A DNA stretch of 64,000 bases from Sorghum bicolor. Taxonomy: Eukaryota > Streptophyta > Magnoliopsida > Poales > Poaceae. The notes under the pieces were generated by a model. It saw only the letters and a list, made by a program, of their open reading frames with translations. It searched no databases and was not told the origin of the DNA. The first letter of the stretch is position 1. Each line of letters begins with the position of its first letter. Location of the stretch: positions 65,215,802-65,279,801 of the forward strand of contig NC_012871.2 in NCBI RefSeq assembly GCF_000003195.3. The letters are read 5' to 3'. Shown here piece after piece: positions 1-13,433 of the stretch. The position numbers and the translations under genes are program-made.

Positions 1-2050
1 GAGGTGAGCAGCTCATGAGCATCTCCTTGCTCTTCTCTGTCTTTCTGTAGTATTTTTCTATATTTTTCCTTGTATTTGTCTGTACCGATTCACTGCCAAG
101 AACTCAACGAATAGAACCATGACATACAGAAGAGCTCTAAGGACCCCTGCTAATTTCTCTCTAACCATGCATGTGTGGGCCATAAGCATTAACTCCAAAT
201 AGTACATGCATGCATGCAACATGCACTACCAGTCAAAATTCATCTCGTGAAGCATGTATTTCTTAATCATCGTTAGCCTTTTTCGCATGATTAAAGTCCA
301 GCCATTTCACAAATGCCACATGCTAACTCTGATTTTAATAATTCTTTTTCCTAAATTCATCTAAAATCATGACCTACCTCCCATATTAATTTCATGATTT
401 TTGGAGCTCATTTGAATTTATATGATTATTTATCTGTGCCTGTTGTCTGTGTCGTTCGTCGCGTATTTTAGCTGACGGAGTGAACGAGCCGGAAAACGAG
501 AACGTTGGAAACGAGTACCGCGAGTTTGACGCCGAGGACCCGGACTGTCAGCAGGAGTTTGCCGAGGACGCCGACGGAGGCAAGTCCAACCGATTCCCTT
601 TGATGCATATTGATCCTATTTTTAAACACAACCCGTAGAAACCGTTTTAAATATTGCATGTACGATATATGTACGAAGTATTTTTGCTGCTTAGTTAAAA
701 CCTGTTGAATAGCCATCCTTGAATTGATATTACCCGGTAATTGTCTTGTTCGAACCTAGGAACAAATAATATGCTATGACAGAAATATTATTATTTAGTA
801 TGCTTAGGACTTGTTACTCATTCCGGATACTCATCGCTATATTTTCTTAAATATAATAATTTTAAAAGTAAAGGTGTGAGTGGTGAAAATAAATTGTGGG
901 TATTGTGAAATGATTAATGAACAAGTTATAAATGTGATTACTATAGAGATGAGGCGGATGGGATCTCTTTTGGGGATGCTCTGGTGTTGTGGCTTATACC
1001 TTGCGGGGTTAAGCGTGAAGATATCCGTCTTGTCTCGATTAAGGACTGAGTTGATGATTCATCTTGCCTAACTCATTTATCGTACAACCACTCGCCTTGC
1101 ATGGGAAAGGCTTAGTCTAAATCCCTCTAGTTAGTATGGCAATCACCTGAAGGCAGGTGTGCAACGGAACACTAAGTGATGTATGTGAAATTGTGGAAAT
1201 ATATGAAAAGAGCTTTGTGAATTATTGTGGTATCATGATATGTGGCCTTAGTGTTCCCGTGGTGAGCGTCATTACTTAGCTATGGAGGGTAATGACTTTG
1301 ATGGATCTGTGCTTGCACGACGGTGTAAGTTATGGTATCCTACTCGTGGGAAAAGTGTACAACCTCTGCAGAGTGTAAATCTATCTGGATAGCCATGTCC
1401 GCGGTCTCGGACGGGTTATGGTTTGGTTTCAACAACTAGATTGATTGGGATGAGTGAAAATATGATAGTGAGTGTGATTTTGGAAATAAATGGTTGACTG
1501 CCATTGTGTTGTGGGGACAAGGGTTCAACAACACTTAAAATTGTGATCAAACCCCCATTTTTAGAAATACTATCATATGTGGAAAAAGAGTTTTTTACAA
1601 CAGTATTTGTGAAATGAAACCTTGCATGTGTAAAAAGATAGCTTTATGCAAATAAAACTAAGCCTCATCCTTGATTTATCCATATGCATATATACTGTTA
1701 TCCCCTTCCGTAGGGTAAGGTTGGATTTGCTGAGTACTTTGTACTCACTCTTGCTTTATTAAACAGAGGAAGATCCGGACTTCGATCCCGAAGTGGCGTT
1801 CGAGTAAGGTCGTGTCTGCACCCAACTAAGCCTGTGGCATTGGGACTCGTCAGATGTTCGATGGCGATATCGTTTGTTTCTGGGTCCTTTGGACCTGTGT
1901 TGTATTTTGGTGTCTTATTATTATAGCGTGCTTTCCTTGTCCACGCTTTCCAGCGTTGAAACTTATCTGATGTAATAAATGTGTTACTAGCCTCCTAGGA
2001 CTAGTATTGTATCACATTTGAGTTCCTGGTTTACCAGAGGCGCTTCAACA
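1..2050 (+). mobile_element. LTR-retrotransposon-like element, left end outside window
   Basis: No gene is supported here. The stretch ends in a CA dinucleotide at 2049-2050. It contains a short acidic coding-like segment just before a stop near 1767-1806 (aspartate- and glutamate-rich) and another near 475-590. The block around 1710-1800, with its 'gagtactttgtactca'-like motif, matches in reverse complement a block near 26530-26570 inside the solo LTR at 26098-30124, so both belong to related families. No reverse transcriptase or integrase is visible. The left boundary and target duplication lie outside the window. Confidence 0.5.
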
Positions 2051-2317
2051 GCCTAGACGTGTGCACTCCAACATGATGCGTTTCTTGATATTGAGACACT
2101 ACGTTTTTGCTCATGACTATGTCGAGTAGCAAACGGTGCCAAAACAAGCGAGAAGCAACGTTGCGGATTGAACCACCTTTTCTAGCTCAATGTCGAGTAT
2201 ACTACCTCTCGTGCCTCCAAGACTGGTGATTTCATCCCGCATCATACACACCACCCACAGGTTACGCCTGCTGCGTGTAAGCATGTTCGACGAAATGACA
2301 AGCACGCCATAGAAGTG

Positions 2318-2518
2318 GCCTTGTTTAGTTCCTTATAATGTTTATAAAGTTTTTTAAAATTTCCTTCACATTGAATCTTGTGGTACATACATGCAACATT
2401 AAATATAAATTAAAAAATAACAGGTTGCGTGTAATTTATGATTAGACAATATTTATCGAATACAAATAAAAGTGCTATAACGTTTATTTTATAATTTTTT
2501 TTGCAACTAAACTAGGCC
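2318..2518. mobile_element. Tourist-like MITE (GGCCTTGTTTAG family)
   Basis: About 200 bp, starting GGCCTTGTTTAGTT and ending AACTAAACTAGGCC, with the AT-rich body shared by the other family copies. It sits about 770 bp upstream of the RNA helicase start. Between 2519 and 3288 I see only the likely promoter and 5' leader of that gene. Confidence 0.75.
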
Positions 2519-3288
2519 AGAGTGTGCTGCACAGTGTATTGTGGCTCATGCCGAGGCAAGCTAACTATGAAGACTGCATAGAGATTATCAAACCTATAAT
2601 ATATGGATATCTCTTACTATGAATTATTTTTTAAAATAATCACTTACACAATGTCTATGTACGTGGCTTCTATTGCTTTTTCACTCCATTGTGGATGTCC
2701 AATATACAATTGACAAGATAGTGATGATTTTACTATTGTAAAACAAACTTTTGATAGAAATCTACACTTAATATTTTAGCATTTTCAACTTAGCACGCAA
2801 CAAGTAATTGTGAGTCAAAGATTTGATTTGATGACAGCTCCAACCTAAATCTAAGATCAGTATTCATAAGAAAAGCGTTTAGCCACACTGGGTTCTACTG
2901 GGCCAGCCCAACCACCATCCAATTGTGGCCCATGAGCGGGTCTCTTATTGTCTCACTGCCACTTTGGGCCCGTGCGCCTTCTTCCTTCAATCCTTCTCGT
3001 CTCTCACGCTGAGACACGCGGACCAAAACGTCAGCGCTACGGAACTGCTCCGTGTAGCGTGTGGCCGCCCGTAGTCCAAAATATCAACGGCCACGTCAGC
3101 ACTCGAACCGCTCCCGCGCTCGGTCACGTGGCCCTCACGCGCTGCACTAGGGTTTCCGGCTTTCCGCGGCATACCTACAAGTACTCGAAACCCCGTCCGC
3201 TCTCTCCCTCTTTTCCGGCTGCGCCTTCCCCTCGCAGCCGCCAGCCCTCAACGCCCCTACCAGCAGCAGCCACCGCCCGTTACCCGTG

Positions 3289-6200
3289 ATGTCTCCCGCC
3301 CTTGCCTCTGCCGTGGAGCCCATGGCCGTCGACGACTCCGCCTCCAAGAAGGCCAAGCGCAAGCAGCTCAAGGCCGCCGCCGCCGCCGCGGAGGCAGAGG
3401 CGGAGGCCGCTTCGGCTAAGAAGAAAGAGAAGAAGGAGAAGAAGCGCAAGGCGAAGGAGCCGTCCCCTCCGCCCCCGTCGGCCTCGTCCTCTGACGAGGA
3501 GGAGAAGAGCAGCACCAGCTCCGAGGAGACGGCCCCCGCCGCGAAGAAAGCGAAGAAGGAGAAGACGAAGAAGAATGTCGAGGTCTCGTCTTCAGCCTCG
3601 GACGACGACGGCGAGATCACGGCCAGCAGCGACGAGGACCCCGCGGACCCGAACGCGCTGACGAACTTCAGGATATCGGAGCCGCTGAGGCAGAGCCTCA
3701 GGTCCAAGGGGATCAAGGCGCTGTTCCCCATCCAGGCCACCACTTTCGACCTCGTACTCGACGGCAACGACTTGGTTGGCCGAGCGCGCACCGGTCAGGT
3801 GAGAAGCAGTTCCGAATCGTGATTCGTTTGGTTGATTTACATGGTGTAGTCCTTATTACTTAGCACGTACGACTCTTTGAATTGCTAGACTGTGTCCCTG
3901 CTCGTACACTTGAATGCAATGCTTGGTGAGCGATATGGAAACTTTTTCTGTATCTGTATGAATTCCATGAGAATTATGATACCTGTTGATTTTGAACAAC
4001 AGATGGTCTCATTGTTTTGCTCTGCTCGAACAGTAGTAATGCATTTGATAGCTTGGAGGCGAATGGTTGTTGCTGACAGCCAGCTAAACACTTCTCATCA
4101 GTATAGAATTATGATTATGTAGTACTGGATGAAAATAGTTTCTGTGAAAACCTGTATGACAAAAATGTTATTTCCTACAGGGGAAAACTTTGGCTTTTGT
4201 CTTGCCCATATTGGAGTCTTTGGTTAACGGGGCACACAAGGCATCTAGACGAACTGAACATGGCAGGACCCCAAGTGTTATTGTTCTGCTACCCACAAGA
4301 GAGCTGGCCAATCAGGTAAAAACTTGTATCCGTTATCTGATTCCAGATATTGGATTCTTTTGCACATTTTTTTTGACATAAAAGAATCATTAAATTGAGT
4401 TTCAGGTGCATGCCGACTTTGAGTTTTATGGTGCAACATTTGGGCTTTCCGCATGTTGTGTGTATGGGGGTTCTCCTTATCGTCCTCAAGAAATGGCTTT
4501 GAGAAGGGGTGTGGACATTGTTGTTGGAACTCCTGGTCGTGTCAAGGTGATTATCTTGTCTTCGATAGCTCCAGCTCGTTGCATTGTGAGCTCATTTTCT
4601 CTTTTTCTTATGTGTGTTACATTACTTGTGCAGGATTTCATTGTAAAAGGAACTCTCAATTTGAAAAACTTGAAATTCCGTGTCCTTGATGAAGCTGATG
4701 AGATGCTTAACATGGGTTTTGTTGATGATGTCGAGCTCATTCTTGGTATGCTCATTTGTCAGTTTCTATGTATTGTAGGTTCTTACATAAACATGTTTCT
4801 TTTGTTACAATATAGATTAGTGCAAATGAACCAACTATTTTCTTTATATACTTTTTTATCTACTACTTTCTGATTTTTAAATGGATCAATTAATATGGTT
4901 TTCAAATGGAGCATTCAGCAGCATTGATTAACTTTCTGTTTGATATATTTAATCACTCCCTCTAATATATGAACAGGCAAAGTAGAAGATGCTACCAAAG
5001 TACAGACACTTCTGTTCAGTGCCACTCTGCCAGATTGGGTGAATAAGGTAAGATCATTTTATAGGACTTGCCTGTTTTAAATATCTTTCCAGTATTTCTA
5101 TGAACTGACAATGCGTTTTGGAATTATTGTAGCTCTCTATGAGGTTTCTGAAAGTTGACAGGAAAACGGTTGATCTTGTCGGTAATGAGAAACTGAAGGC
5201 CAGTGCATCTGTTAAGCACCTTGCTCTTCCTTGTAACAAGGCAGCAAGGGCACAAGTTATTCCAGACATTATCCGATGCTATAGCCAGTATGTACTACCA
5301 TATATGGTCGTCATTTCACAGTATGCTGTTTAATTTTCGTTGACTTAGCTGAACTTTTCTTTTCTTTGCTTCAGTGGAGGCCGAACCATTATCTTCACTG
5401 AGACAAAGGATTCTGCATCAGAGCTTTCTGGTTTGATTCCTGGATCCCGTGCCTTGCATGGAGATGTCGTGCAAGCTCAGCGTGAAGTATGAGAATTCTT
5501 CTTTGATCACATGTTATAATATGATGATATAATTGACTAATCCGCAATACTGTCTGTTTAACATGCATTTCTGAATTTCATTGACATGTTTGTACTGTGT
5601 TTACAAGATGTGTAATACTACTGACATGTAATGTATACCATTAAAAAATCAGAAATATTCTAATCCTTGATACAGCTGAACTTCGTTCTTTATTATTTTG
5701 TTGCTATCACTGTTATGCTCAGTTTAAAATTTTGTTTGTTAATCTTTTTGTTGATCTGCCTACCCGTTCACATTGTTGTTATAGTTGCAACTTGCAAGGT
5801 GCAGATATGTGATGTGTTTTTTTTGGGATAATTTAGGTCATTCTTGCTGGATTCCGTGGCGGGAAGTTCCAAGTTTTGGTTGCTACAAATGTGGCGGCTC
5901 GTGGTCTGGATATTAATGATGTGCAGCTTATCATTCAGGTATGGCCTATTTTGCAGTTGAGTAATTTCTATAGCTAGGCTTGATCTCCCAAAAATGTTGT
6001 AGTGCGTAGGCCTTTGCTTGATTAATTACTTACCATTTGCATTTACAACTTCCAGTGTGAACCTCCCCGTGACGTTGAAGCTTACATACACCGGTCAGGT
6101 CGGACAGGGAGAGCAGGTGTGCTAAACATTATTATGCTTGTTGGCGTAAACTATTGTTTATAATTGCTACCTGTTAATGCAATCATTTGATTTTTCAGGT

Positions 6201-7341
6201 AATACTGGTGTTGCTGTCATGCTTTATGAGCCCAGATATAAATACAGTGTCAACAGACTAGAAAGGGAGTCTGGGGTTAAGTTTGAGCATATCTCTGCGC
6301 CACAGCCTACTGATGTAGCACAATCTGCTGGCAGTGAAGCTGCAGATGCCATTTCGAGTGTGTCAGATAGGTAAGATACTTCAATGATCATTTTGGGACA
6401 AGCACGTTTCTTTTGTTTATTGGTTTGTCATTAAGCATGTTGGATGGGTGTTGTGCAGTGTTATTCCTGTCTTCAGGCAGCAAGCAGAGCAGTTGCTAAG
6501 CTCTTCCAGCCTGTCTGCAGCTGACTTGCTTGCCAAGGCACTTGCAAAGGCAGTTGTAAGTTTTTTTTTTCTTGTTCTACATTTCCTTGTTTCTGCTGTG
6601 CTTTAGATATTGGCTGTTGTATCTAACAGAAATATGTACCTTAGGGTTACACGGACATAAAGAAAAGATCATTGTTATCTTCCATGGAGGATTACACTAC
6701 ATTACATCTTCAAACTGGCAGACCGATGTGGTCACCTGGGTAAGTGTCGGTAATTTGTGCTTCTGGTTCATGAGGGTTGTATGATCTTTTGATTAAATGG
6801 GAATCCTTTTCTCCCTGCAGGTTTGCTTTTACTATATTGAAAAGGTTCATGCCAGAAGAGAAACTTGCAGATGTAAAGGGTGCAACCCTCACGGCTGATG
6901 GAACAGGTGTTGTATTTGATGTTCCTGCAGCAGATGTTGAAGATTACATTCAAGGTATAAGCATGAAAATATTTTACTGATGCGTCCCTGGAATCCCTTT
7001 TTCTTGTCATGCGATTCAAATAAGGCAGTAGAAGTGTTGTATTATTTTCTAAAATCCATCTATAATAACTTTTTGCATACTAAACACTCCATGATCATGC
7101 AGCTTCGGAGAATGCTGCACAGGTGACAATTGATGAAGTCAAGCAACTGCCACCCTTGCAAGAGAAGGAGCAGTCAAGAGGCAACTCTGGCGGAGGAAGA
7201 TTTGGCCGTGGAGGTGGTGGGAGATTCTCTGGTGGTGGCCGTGGAGGCGGCTTCGGTGGTGGTGGCAGAGGCAGAGGTGGTGGCGGCAGAGGGTTTTCTG
7301 GGAGGGGAGGCGGCGGCAACAGATTTAACAGGAGGAATTAG
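3289..7341 (+). CDS. RH7: DEAD-box ATP-dependent RNA helicase, RH7/PRH75 type
   Basis: Predicted nucleolar helicase for pre-rRNA processing (family knowledge). Exons: 3289-3798, 4181-4315, 4406-4546, 4634-4745, 4977-5047, 5133-5287, 5375-5486, 5837-5938, 6056-6116, 6199-6370, 6459-6555, 6645-6739, 6821-6954, 7103-7341; all introns are GT-AG and phases agree, giving 711 aa. The N-terminal ~120 residues are Ala-, Lys/Glu- and Ser/Asp-rich, like a nucleolar targeting tail. Visible motifs: Q-motif Gln149, motif I ARTGQGKT (166-173), DEAD (281-284), SAT (314-316), motif VI HRSGRTGRAG (458-467). A GUCT-type domain follows at about 557-632, then an RGG/GGR-rich RNA-binding tail to the end. The GUCT plus RGG combination separates this group from other DEAD helicases. 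The first ATG in a good context was chosen. No lesions seen. Confidence 0.95.
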
Positions 7342-7737
7342 AAGCTGCTGCATGGGCGTTTGAGAGAACTATGTTGTGTTTGACGTAGTTTTGAGGAGGG
7401 GGAGAGAATAGTCTCAGTTTTGGCTGCAATTGTATCGGCTTTTGTTTATTTTTTTGGTGTTCGAATACGACACTCACTTTTGCCAACGCAAGAGTGTACG
7501 TTTAAATCTACTCGAAAATTACAATCGTGACTTATTAAGTAAAGCTTTATATGTATTGTTTCAACTTGTCGGGCATGGGTGCAGATTCGGCCTCCTGTAG
7601 TCTGAAAGTATATATACATATAGTTGCTATTCCTGTCTGCCTCCAGTTTTGTTTATTCCTTTTTTTTTAAAAAAATACATACACTATTGTTTATCCATTT
7701 TTACATTTTAAATGATCAAGAAGGAACGGAGTAACGA

Positions 7738-7966
7738 GGCCTTGTTTAGTTCCTAAAAATTTTCAAGATTTCCCGTCACATCGAATCTTGCGGCACCATG
7801 AAGCATTAAATATAGACGAAAATAAAAACTAATTACGCAGTTTACTTGTAAATCGCGAAACGAATCTTTTGATCCTAGTTAGTCTATGATTGGATAATAT
7901 TTGTCACAAACAAACGAAAGTGCTACAATAGCGAAATCTAAAATTTTTCCCAAACTAAACAAAGCC
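7738..7966. mobile_element. Tourist-like MITE (GGCCTTGTTTAG family)
   Basis: Starts GGCCTTGTTTAGTTCC and ends AACTAAACAAAGCC, about 229 bp, with the canonical AT-rich body. It lies about 400 bp past the helicase stop. The preceding 7342-7737 is probably 3' UTR and spacer. Confidence 0.8.
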
Positions 7967-10715
7967 TGAGTGAAATTCACTAATGTTCGCAAAACTTGGG
8001 CGGTGTCAACCCGGTTGATAACGAAGCATGCCAATATGGAGACGATTATTTGTATTTATGCTAAATCTAAAAAAAACACTATTACAATTCATCTATTTAG
8101 AAACTTGCTATATAATTTTTCGTCTACTGAATCTTGCCACTTTCTATGTATGTTCTGAACATCCTTGGACCCATCTGTAGACACGGACCTCAATCTCAAT
8201 CAAGAGTTGGCACACTTTTTATAACATTTCCCTTGCCTCTTCTGTCTTCTCTACCCATGACAAAAGGGACATGCACCCCTTCTTCCAACTATCTTCTTTC
8301 TCGTTTCAAAAAAAAAAAAAAAACTATCTTCTTTCTTGCTCACTCGTCTATTTTCTCTGTTATTAGTCTAAACCTTAGTAGTGGTTGTCGAAGTGCAGCA
8401 TAACAGGTGGCACCGATGTCCAACCGTTCGAGATAGTTGAATTTCTTGTGTCCCAAATTCTACTTATAATTGTCAGCTCTTCTACTAACGCCTCTCTTTG
8501 ACGGGGTGCTTCGACACCTAGGACCGGTGTCGCTCCCTCTCAAAAGGGGTTAAAAGAAGAGCTAACAATTAGACGTGTGATTTGAGGTACGAGAGATCCA
8601 ACTACATCGAACAGTTGGATGCGATGCCACTTGTTGGGTTGTCCTTCGCTCGCCACCTGCTAAGGTTGGAGTCGGCAACGGAGAAAATGGATGACAAAAG
8701 TGAGAGAAATGAGAGTTTATTGAAAGGATTCGGTGTCCCTTTTATCATGGGGAGAGAGGGGTGTAAAAATTGCATCACACCAGTACATGATCCTAGTGCA
8801 CCACACCACTGCATGGATCCCAATGTGCTTTTTCCATTCATTCGCCTCATATAAAAGGGACATTAGTCTCAAAGTGCAAAATATGCACTTATTTTAGAAT
8901 GGAGAGAGTAGTTACTATCTAGGTCTACTACACCATAAGCTCGTGTGACCCTAGTGCTCTCCTCTCACCAAGCACTCATATCTTTCCTTCTCATTAGCAA
9001 AAGTAATGATTAACTTGTTCTTTAGACTATTATTATATTTGCTTAAACTTGTGGGTCGGGTTGTAAAAAAAATATGATTAACCCTTAGGAGAAACCGATC
9101 ACTTTATAAGATAGTGCTATACAAACAGCACGGGGAGCACGCCAGGGGTACACAATTCCATTCTCACGGTCGTTCAGCAGTTTTCAATCCAGCGAACAAT
9201 ATCCAGCGAACGATCTGACAGCTAATACACGCCGGTTGCCCACCCTCCTTCCCCCTCCTCCCACTTCCCTTTTCCTCTGCTTTTGACGTCATCATAAAAA
9301 AAAGCAAAACATTTATTTTAAATTACTATAACTTTTAAATGATGTATCTATTTTTAATTTCGTCTACACCGGTGTGTTCAACGTGACGAGACGAACAAAA
9401 CTAGACCCCACTTCTATATGTTTTGAAGATTTTTATTTTTCTAGTACCAATTTATGTATATTAACTTATAATATATAATTTATATTGCTAACTTATTCTG
9501 CTAAGTTATGCTGCTAACCTATTCTGCTAAGTTGTATTGTATAACTTCTGTTTGTGTATAATAACTGCGTAACTTTCTATATACACTAGCGTATTAGTTG
9601 TGCAACTTATGTACATAAGTTGTATTGTGTAAATTATGTCTCCCTCTATTCCAAATTATAAAATGTTTTGATATTTCTACATATATTGATTTTGTTATGT
9701 GTATACATATATAGTTGTGTCTAAATACATAGTAAATTCAATTTAGAAAAGTCAATATGCTTTATAATTTGAAATAGTGGGAGTAAACTTATGTACATAA
9801 GTTATAGTATAACTTTTTTGAGAACGACTAAGTTAGCAATGTTGAGTTATTCCTCGAACTTATGTTGTCTAGAAGCACTGCTGAGTTAGTACTGTTAAGT
9901 TTATCGTGAAAGTTATGCTTTTTAATTCCGTTTTATAAGTTATGAGCATATGCTTTTTAAAAAAATAAAAATATTAAAGGACAGGTGATCTAGCAAAAGA
10001 AAGTGAAAGGAGAATCAGATGCCTTAAAAGAGAAAGAGAAACGATTTCTGTTCTGTCCAAAAATAAAAAGTAACATATGCATTTTTAAAAAAAGAAAGAA
10101 AATGGCTGGACCGGTGGTTTCCTTTCTGCTGAATGTTCGTGAAATGGTGACGTCGGATTTGATCACATTCAATAATTTCGTCAGATCCCCGAAACGAGGC
10201 TTGAGCTATCAACATGGCGTTCTCGCCACGAAGCGCTCGGCCTGGACCAACGCGCCAACCCAACCGACACGAACGCGGCGCTTTGTCATGCGGTGCACGA
10301 GCACGACGACGTCGGCTGGCCACGCAAGCCCAATCATTTGCGTTCATCCAATAGACCATGTCACCTCGCGCGTGCCACGTTTCTTAGACGCTACGGTGAA
10401 CGACTGACCACGGAATGGCACCCAACAATTATTTGTAGCAAGAAACAGACCCATCCATCCATGAATCCATCCAAACGGAATGGCAATGCCAATGCCGCTT
10501 TTATGCGGTTCCGGGTTCCCACCGACAGAAGTCCAGAACGACCGACAAACACAGCGCCGCCGGTCCGCCGTTTGTGGTGTGCTGGTGGTGGCGCGCGTCG
10601 GCGTCGCGGTTCCGTCGCTTGGGGCTGGGACGACCAGGACAGGGACGACGACGCCGACTGCCCACGGACCACCATTACGCCCACCAAGCAATCATGCGCC
10701 CCACCCGTCGCCACG
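7967..10715. other. Intergenic spacer without a supported gene
   Basis: Open frames here are short and have no recognisable domain. Around 9480-9540 there is AT-rich imperfect repetition of a 'gctaacttattctgctaagtta' type unit. A small Stowaway-like element lies at 9642-9783. From about 10200 the GC content rises towards the 3' end of the fucosidase gene. Confidence 0.6.
9642..9783. mobile_element. Stowaway-like MITE
   Basis: A 142-bp inverted-repeat element. The left end reads CTCCCTCTATTCCAAATTAT and the right end is its approximate reverse complement, ending GTGGGAG followed by TA. Size and ends fit Stowaway/Tc1-mariner MITEs. Confidence 0.65.
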
Positions 10716-12427
10716 TCACATCGTGTCCGCCGCGGCGAAGGGGTCGTAGTGGAGTCCCACCGCCGAGAGCAGCGGCGGGCCACGCCGCGCCTCGATCCAC
10801 ACCCTCACCGTCGTGCCCGCGACGACGGCGGACGGCAGCCGGTGCAGCCGCTTGTGCCCCACCGTCGTGCCGTTGGCCACGGGCGCGCCGTCCACGTACA
10901 CGGCGTGCCGCTCCACGCGCTGCCCCAGCGCCACGTGCTCCTGGATCCGCACCACGTTGAACGCCCGCGCGCCCGGCCGCCGCAGCTCGATCCAGTAGTA
11001 CCCGTCGTCTTCCCCGGCCGTCGCCGGCGCCGGCGCCCAGTACGTGTCGTCGCGGCCGTCCACCACGTTCCGCGCCGCGAACCCGGCGCCGCGCTCGCTG
11101 CTGGCCCTGGCCTCGCTGCCCGCGGCGAGGTCCGTGCCGAAGATGGTGGACACGGCGGCGCCGAACTCGCGCAGCCGCGCGATGTCGGCGTCCTGGACCA
11201 GGCCCGTGGTGTTGGGCGGCGCGTTGAGCAGGAGCACGCAGTTCCGGCCGACGGAGTTGTAGTAGATCTCCAGCAGCTGGCTCAGCGGCTTGGCCGTCTC
11301 GTTCTTGTGCCAGAACCAGCCCGGCCGGATCGACACGTCGCACTCCGGCGGCACCCAGTCGCGCCCCCGTGGGTCGCCCTCGTTCAGGTACCTGCAGGCA
11401 CGCACAACAATGGCGCACGCATGCATGTGCCGATGAGTCGGTGGACAGCATTGCTCTGCTCTTGCGTGCGTCACGTGTCCGCATATATATATCATCGTAT
11501 AATATGTGTGCACGCACTTCTCGATGCCGGCTTCGCCGATGGTGATCATGGAGCGGTTGACGGTGGACCAGCAGGTGGTTCCGGCGTAGCCCTTCTCGTC
11601 GCCGACCCACCGGACGTCGGGCCCGTCGTCGGAGAAGATGTTGATGGATCGCTGCAGCTGCTTCACCGTCTGGAACCACTCCTGGAAATGGTACGTCATA
11701 TTGGTCGCGTTCTTGCCCTTGGCGCCGTCGAACCAAATCTCCGACACGCTCCCGTACCTTCGATAGAATCATCAGGTAAGGCAAACAATTGCTACACGAT
11801 GCTTTGTTTACTTGCATGGCCGCCGCCATGGCTGGCTCATGAGCAGATTGAGCTAATAGCAGCAGCAGCAGCAGCAGCTGACCCGGTGAGGAGCTCGTGG
11901 AGCTGAGCCTCGTAGTACTCGTTGTAGGCGACCTCATTGCCGTACCGCTCGTCGTGCCGGTCCCAGGGCGAGAGGTAGAGCCCGGCGTCGACGCCGCGCG
12001 CACGGGCGGCGTCGACGAACTCCCTGACGACGTCGCCGCGGCCTCCGCGCCAGGGGCTGGCGCGCACGGAGTGCGCCGTGTACTGGGACGGCCAGAGGCA
12101 GAAGCCGTCGTGGTGCTTGGCGACGAGGATGGCGAGCGACGCCCCCGCGGCGCGCGCCGCGTCCATCCACTGCGTGGCGTTGAGCGCCGCGGGGCGGAAC
12201 AGCGACGGGGCCTCCGACCCCGTGCCCCACTCGGAGTCCGTGAAGGTGTTCATGCCGAAGTGGAAGAACATGATCACCTCGCGCCGCTGCCACTTGAGCT
12301 GCGGCGCCGACGGGATCGGCAGCACCGGCAGTGGCGGCGGCGTCGCGCGTGGTGGCAACGCCTCTGTCGTGGTGACGAGGACGGATACTACGGCCAGCGC
12401 CGCCAGGCACAGCAACGAGCTTGCCAT
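10716..12427 (-). CDS. FUC1: Alpha-L-fucosidase, GH29 family (FUC1-like)
   Basis: Predicted secreted or apoplastic glycosidase removing alpha-linked fucose from N-glycans or cell-wall oligosaccharides (family role). Exons in transcript order: 12427-11883, 11757-11518, 11391-10716; phases agree and give 486 aa, near the usual length of the plant enzyme. Residues 1-23 look like a signal peptide. GH29 landmarks: FHFGMNTF (55-62), KHHDGF (104-109), and IWFDG (189-193) with Asp192 as the likely nucleophile. GDEKGYAGTTCWS follows. The last ~140 residues resemble the C-terminal beta-sandwich of plant FUC1. The start at 12427 was chosen because it opens directly into the signal peptide, although the frame stays open upstream to 12736. 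A CAG run lies in intron 1. GC-rich coding creates long false open frames on both strands. Confidence 0.93.
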
Positions 12428-12479
12428 CGTGTCGTCGTCGATGCTTGTGTGCTCGCGATGGGCAAGTGTGTGTGTAGCG

Positions 12480-12486
12480 ATATATG
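12480..12486 (-). promoter_or_regulatory. Possible TATA element of the fucosidase gene
   Basis: On the minus strand CATATATC occurs about 55 bases before the fucosidase ATG, within a plausible core-promoter distance. Position and sequence only; no other support. Confidence 0.3.
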
Positions 12487-13433
12487 CAGGCCGGAAGGGA
12501 GGAGGAGGAGGAGATGCCGGATGCGTTTGGGCGCGCTTGGAGATCGAATGGGATTCGGGCGATGAGGAAGCCGCCGATGGCGCACGACGACTGCGTTCCG
12601 GAGGGGTGGTGGTCACGGGCGCATGTGACGCCTGTCGCTTTGCCTTGCCTTGCCTTGCCCGGCCCCTCGCGGCGCGTGCGTGCATCCGATCGATCCGACG
12701 CTGCCGGAGAGGATTATCGTTTGCATGATTGATCACGACGCATTGATCCTTGGAGGAACCACTGGCACGTCATTCGATCGCTTTCCATCTCATGCGAGGG
12801 ATCACGCGTCATTCTCGCCCGATTCCCTGATTCCCTCGTCGTATCCAGCTAGCGGCCAGATCGATCAGACGAGGGCCGGCTTCGGCTCTCCTTTGTTGCC
12901 AAGCCTCGCGGGACCCGTCGAACAGACCGATGCACCGGCCGATCGCCCGCCCAGTGCAGAGCAGCATGAGCATGTCGCGCAGGCGCAGCAGCAGCTGTAG
13001 TGTAGCAGAGCGTTTGCATGCGTTTGGACGACGCTGTTGGTCGCACTCGCGTCGATCGCGTGCGTGTGCTAGCGGGTAGTGAAGTGGTGATGCAGCCGAG
13101 GGTGGGTCGAGGGCCGTGGCCGTAACGTCGCTTTGGGTAGGTGGTCATCGGCTCTGTCTGCTCCGGCGTCCGGCGCTCTCGTGTCCTATACCTACGTTGC
13201 ATGCGCGGGTAGGTTTGCTATAGGAGTTTTTTTTTGGGCTTGGATGGGGCAACGTCTCAGGTACAGGCGCTTTTGTTTTCGGCTGGCTTCCTCGTCTGGC
13301 ACGCGTCAAAACTCAAAAACCTTTAGCAAACGGCAGATATCATGTCATTTGCGTGCACCGTTCAGTGCTTTGTCGTAGCTGCTGGGCCGGCGAATAGGTA
13401 ACCCCACGGCCCTACAATGGGGGTATAGATGTA
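12487..13433. other. Intergenic spacer upstream of the fucosidase gene
   Basis: GC-rich near the gene, less so further away. Probably promoter and leader of the minus-strand fucosidase gene. I see no other gene. Confidence 0.5.

Noticed and set aside
3147..3791. 214-codon minus-strand frame and a 119-codon plus-strand frame
   Set aside because: Mirror and alternative-frame reads of the low-complexity first exon of the RNA helicase.
10293..11906. 537-codon plus-strand open frame
   Set aside because: It lies antisense to the fucosidase exons, runs through its introns, and is Arg/Pro/Ala-rich low complexity, a by-product of high GC.
10675..12003. 442-codon minus-strand open frame
   Set aside because: It overlaps the fucosidase gene in another frame, crosses its introns and has no domain.
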